Shown piece after piece: positions 14,019-14,645 of a stretch of DNA of 14,645 nucleotides. Under the pieces are notes generated by a model. The model was not told the origin of the DNA and did not search any database. It worked only from the letters and a program-made list of their open reading frames with translations. The stretch is from assembly GCA_964496705.1 (NCBI GenBank), contig CAZCBJ010000089.1, positions 1 through 14,645 on the forward strand, in the 5' to 3' direction. Origin of the DNA: CAZCBJ01 sp964496705. Its GTDB lineage: Bacteria; Chloroflexota; Anaerolineae; Anaerolineales; Anaerolineaceae. Each line of letters opens with the position of its first letter. The stretch's first letter is position 1. Both the position numbers and the translations under genes were made by a program.

Positions 14019-14645
14019 ATGATCTTCACTGAAGACCTGACCAAACATTTTAACCAATTTGTTGCGGTTGACGGCGTAAATCTGGATGTAAAAACGGGCG
14101 AAGTGCTGGTGTTGCTCGGTCCGAATGGCGCAGGCAAGACCACAACAGTTCGGATGCTCACCTCCATTCTGACCCCCACACGTGGCAACGCGCGCCTGGC
14201 AGGCTATGATATCATCCAGCAGCCTGATCGTGTCCGCGCTTCGGTTGGCGTTCTAACCGAACAACACGGTCTTTATGGCAGGATGAACTCAACGGAATAT
14301 CTTGAGTTTTATGGCAGCCTGTATAACATACCTGCCGCCATCTGCAGGCAACGCATAGCTAATCTGTTGGACCAATTCGGCTTGGGTGATGTGAGAAAAA
14401 AGCGCCTGAGCGAATTCTCCAAAGGTATGCGCCAGAAACTCGCTCTGGTCAGGGCTTTATTGCACGAACCGCCGGTGCTGCTCCTCGACGAGCCCACCTC
14501 TGCAATGGATCCTGAGAGCGCCAGGCTTGTTCGTGATGCCATTCATACACTGCGCTCCAACGAACGCACCATCATGCTGTGTACGCATAACCTGGTGGAG
14601 GCGGAAGAATTAGCCGATCAGGTGGCAATCATCCGTCAAGGCAGA
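14019..14645 (+). CDS. ABC transporter ATP-binding protein (partial, runs off the window)
   Basis: The nucleotide-binding subunit of an ABC-2-type exporter (NatA/CcmA-like) is present for its first 209 residues; the C-terminus lies beyond the window. Visible motifs are Walker A GPNGAGKT at 34-41, Q-loop Gln82 in LTEQHG, and signature LSEFSKGMRQK at 130-140. Walker B LLLDEPT has Glu158, the D-loop SAMD follows, and the switch His190 lies in CTHN. The FSKGM form of the signature is common in ABC-2 drug, lipid or Na+ exporters. A permease gene is expected directly downstream. The start is uncertain: ATG 14019 is preferred and TTG 14010 is in frame, but neither has a clear Shine-Dalgarno. It lies 30 nt after lgt. 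Confidence 0.9.
   Translation, partial: MIFTEDLTKHFNQFVAVDGVNLDVKTGEVLVLLGPNGAGKTTTVRMLTSILTPTRGNARLAGYDIIQQPDRVRASVGVLTEQHGLYGRMNSTEYLEFYGSLYNIPAAICRQRIANLLDQFGLGDVRKKRLSEFSKGMRQKLALVRALLHEPPVLLLDEPTSAMDPESARLVRDAIHTLRSNERTIMLCTHNLVEAEELADQVAIIRQGR

Noticed and set aside
1..14645. CRISPR array, transposon ends, prophage or defence island
   Set aside because: I saw no regularly spaced direct repeats, transposase, integrase, phage gene or nuclease/toxin pair. All clear genes are housekeeping or general families on one strand.

Overview
The window looks like a piece of a bacterial chromosome made mostly of housekeeping genes, all on the + strand. Several traits suggest a Chloroflexi (Anaerolineae-like) genome: moderate GC, a membrane sensor with a GAF domain and a sigma-region-4-like C-terminus, a Thr/Pro-linked two-helix membrane protein with an outer Ig-like domain, and the general gene mix. 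This assignment is inference from family resemblance, since no marker such as 16S rRNA is present. A run of 33 N inside an RluD-type gene shows that this is a draft assembly, probably a metagenome bin.

Layout. Positions 1-175 hold a complete tRNA-Pro(GGG) unit with its own promoter and rho-independent terminator. Positions 176-510 hold an ambiguous leader region: a small membrane-protein-like reading frame split by an in-frame TGA, plus inverted repeats that could form competing RNA stems. Positions 511-5011 form a tight operon: lspA (signal peptidase II), an RluD-family pseudouridine synthase (broken by the gap), a threonine aldolase, threonine synthase (thrC) and homoserine kinase (thrB). 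Neighbours in the second half overlap or nearly touch (ATGA, 7 nt, TGATG), which implies translational coupling. Positions 5012-5917 hold a purine nucleoside phosphorylase with a probable extended -10 promoter formed at the thrB stop codon. Positions 5967-12388 run as one chain: an unknown membrane protein, a GNAT acetyltransferase, a multi-pass membrane-GAF-HTH regulator, a three-S1-domain RNA-binding protein and an FtsK/SpoIIIE translocase. A good sigma70-type promoter at 12400-12428 starts the last group: a CDP-alcohol phosphatidyltransferase, lgt (prolipoprotein diacylglyceryl transferase) and an ABC ATPase that runs off the end of the window.

How the genes fit together. lgt and lspA, the first and second steps of lipoprotein maturation, lie at opposite ends of the window. 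thrC and thrB are the last two steps of threonine synthesis, and the aldolase beside them could turn the product into glycine. The phosphatidyltransferase and lgt both act on membrane phospholipid. FtsK handles chromosome segregation.

I found no CRISPR array, prophage, transposon, toxin-antitoxin pair or defence island. The least ordinary items are the multi-pass membrane/GAF/HTH regulator without a kinase domain (7239-9176), the structured and split-ORF leader before lspA (188-460), and a hairpin that contains both a stop codon and the next gene's Shine-Dalgarno (6648-6667). I see no clearly new multi-gene system.
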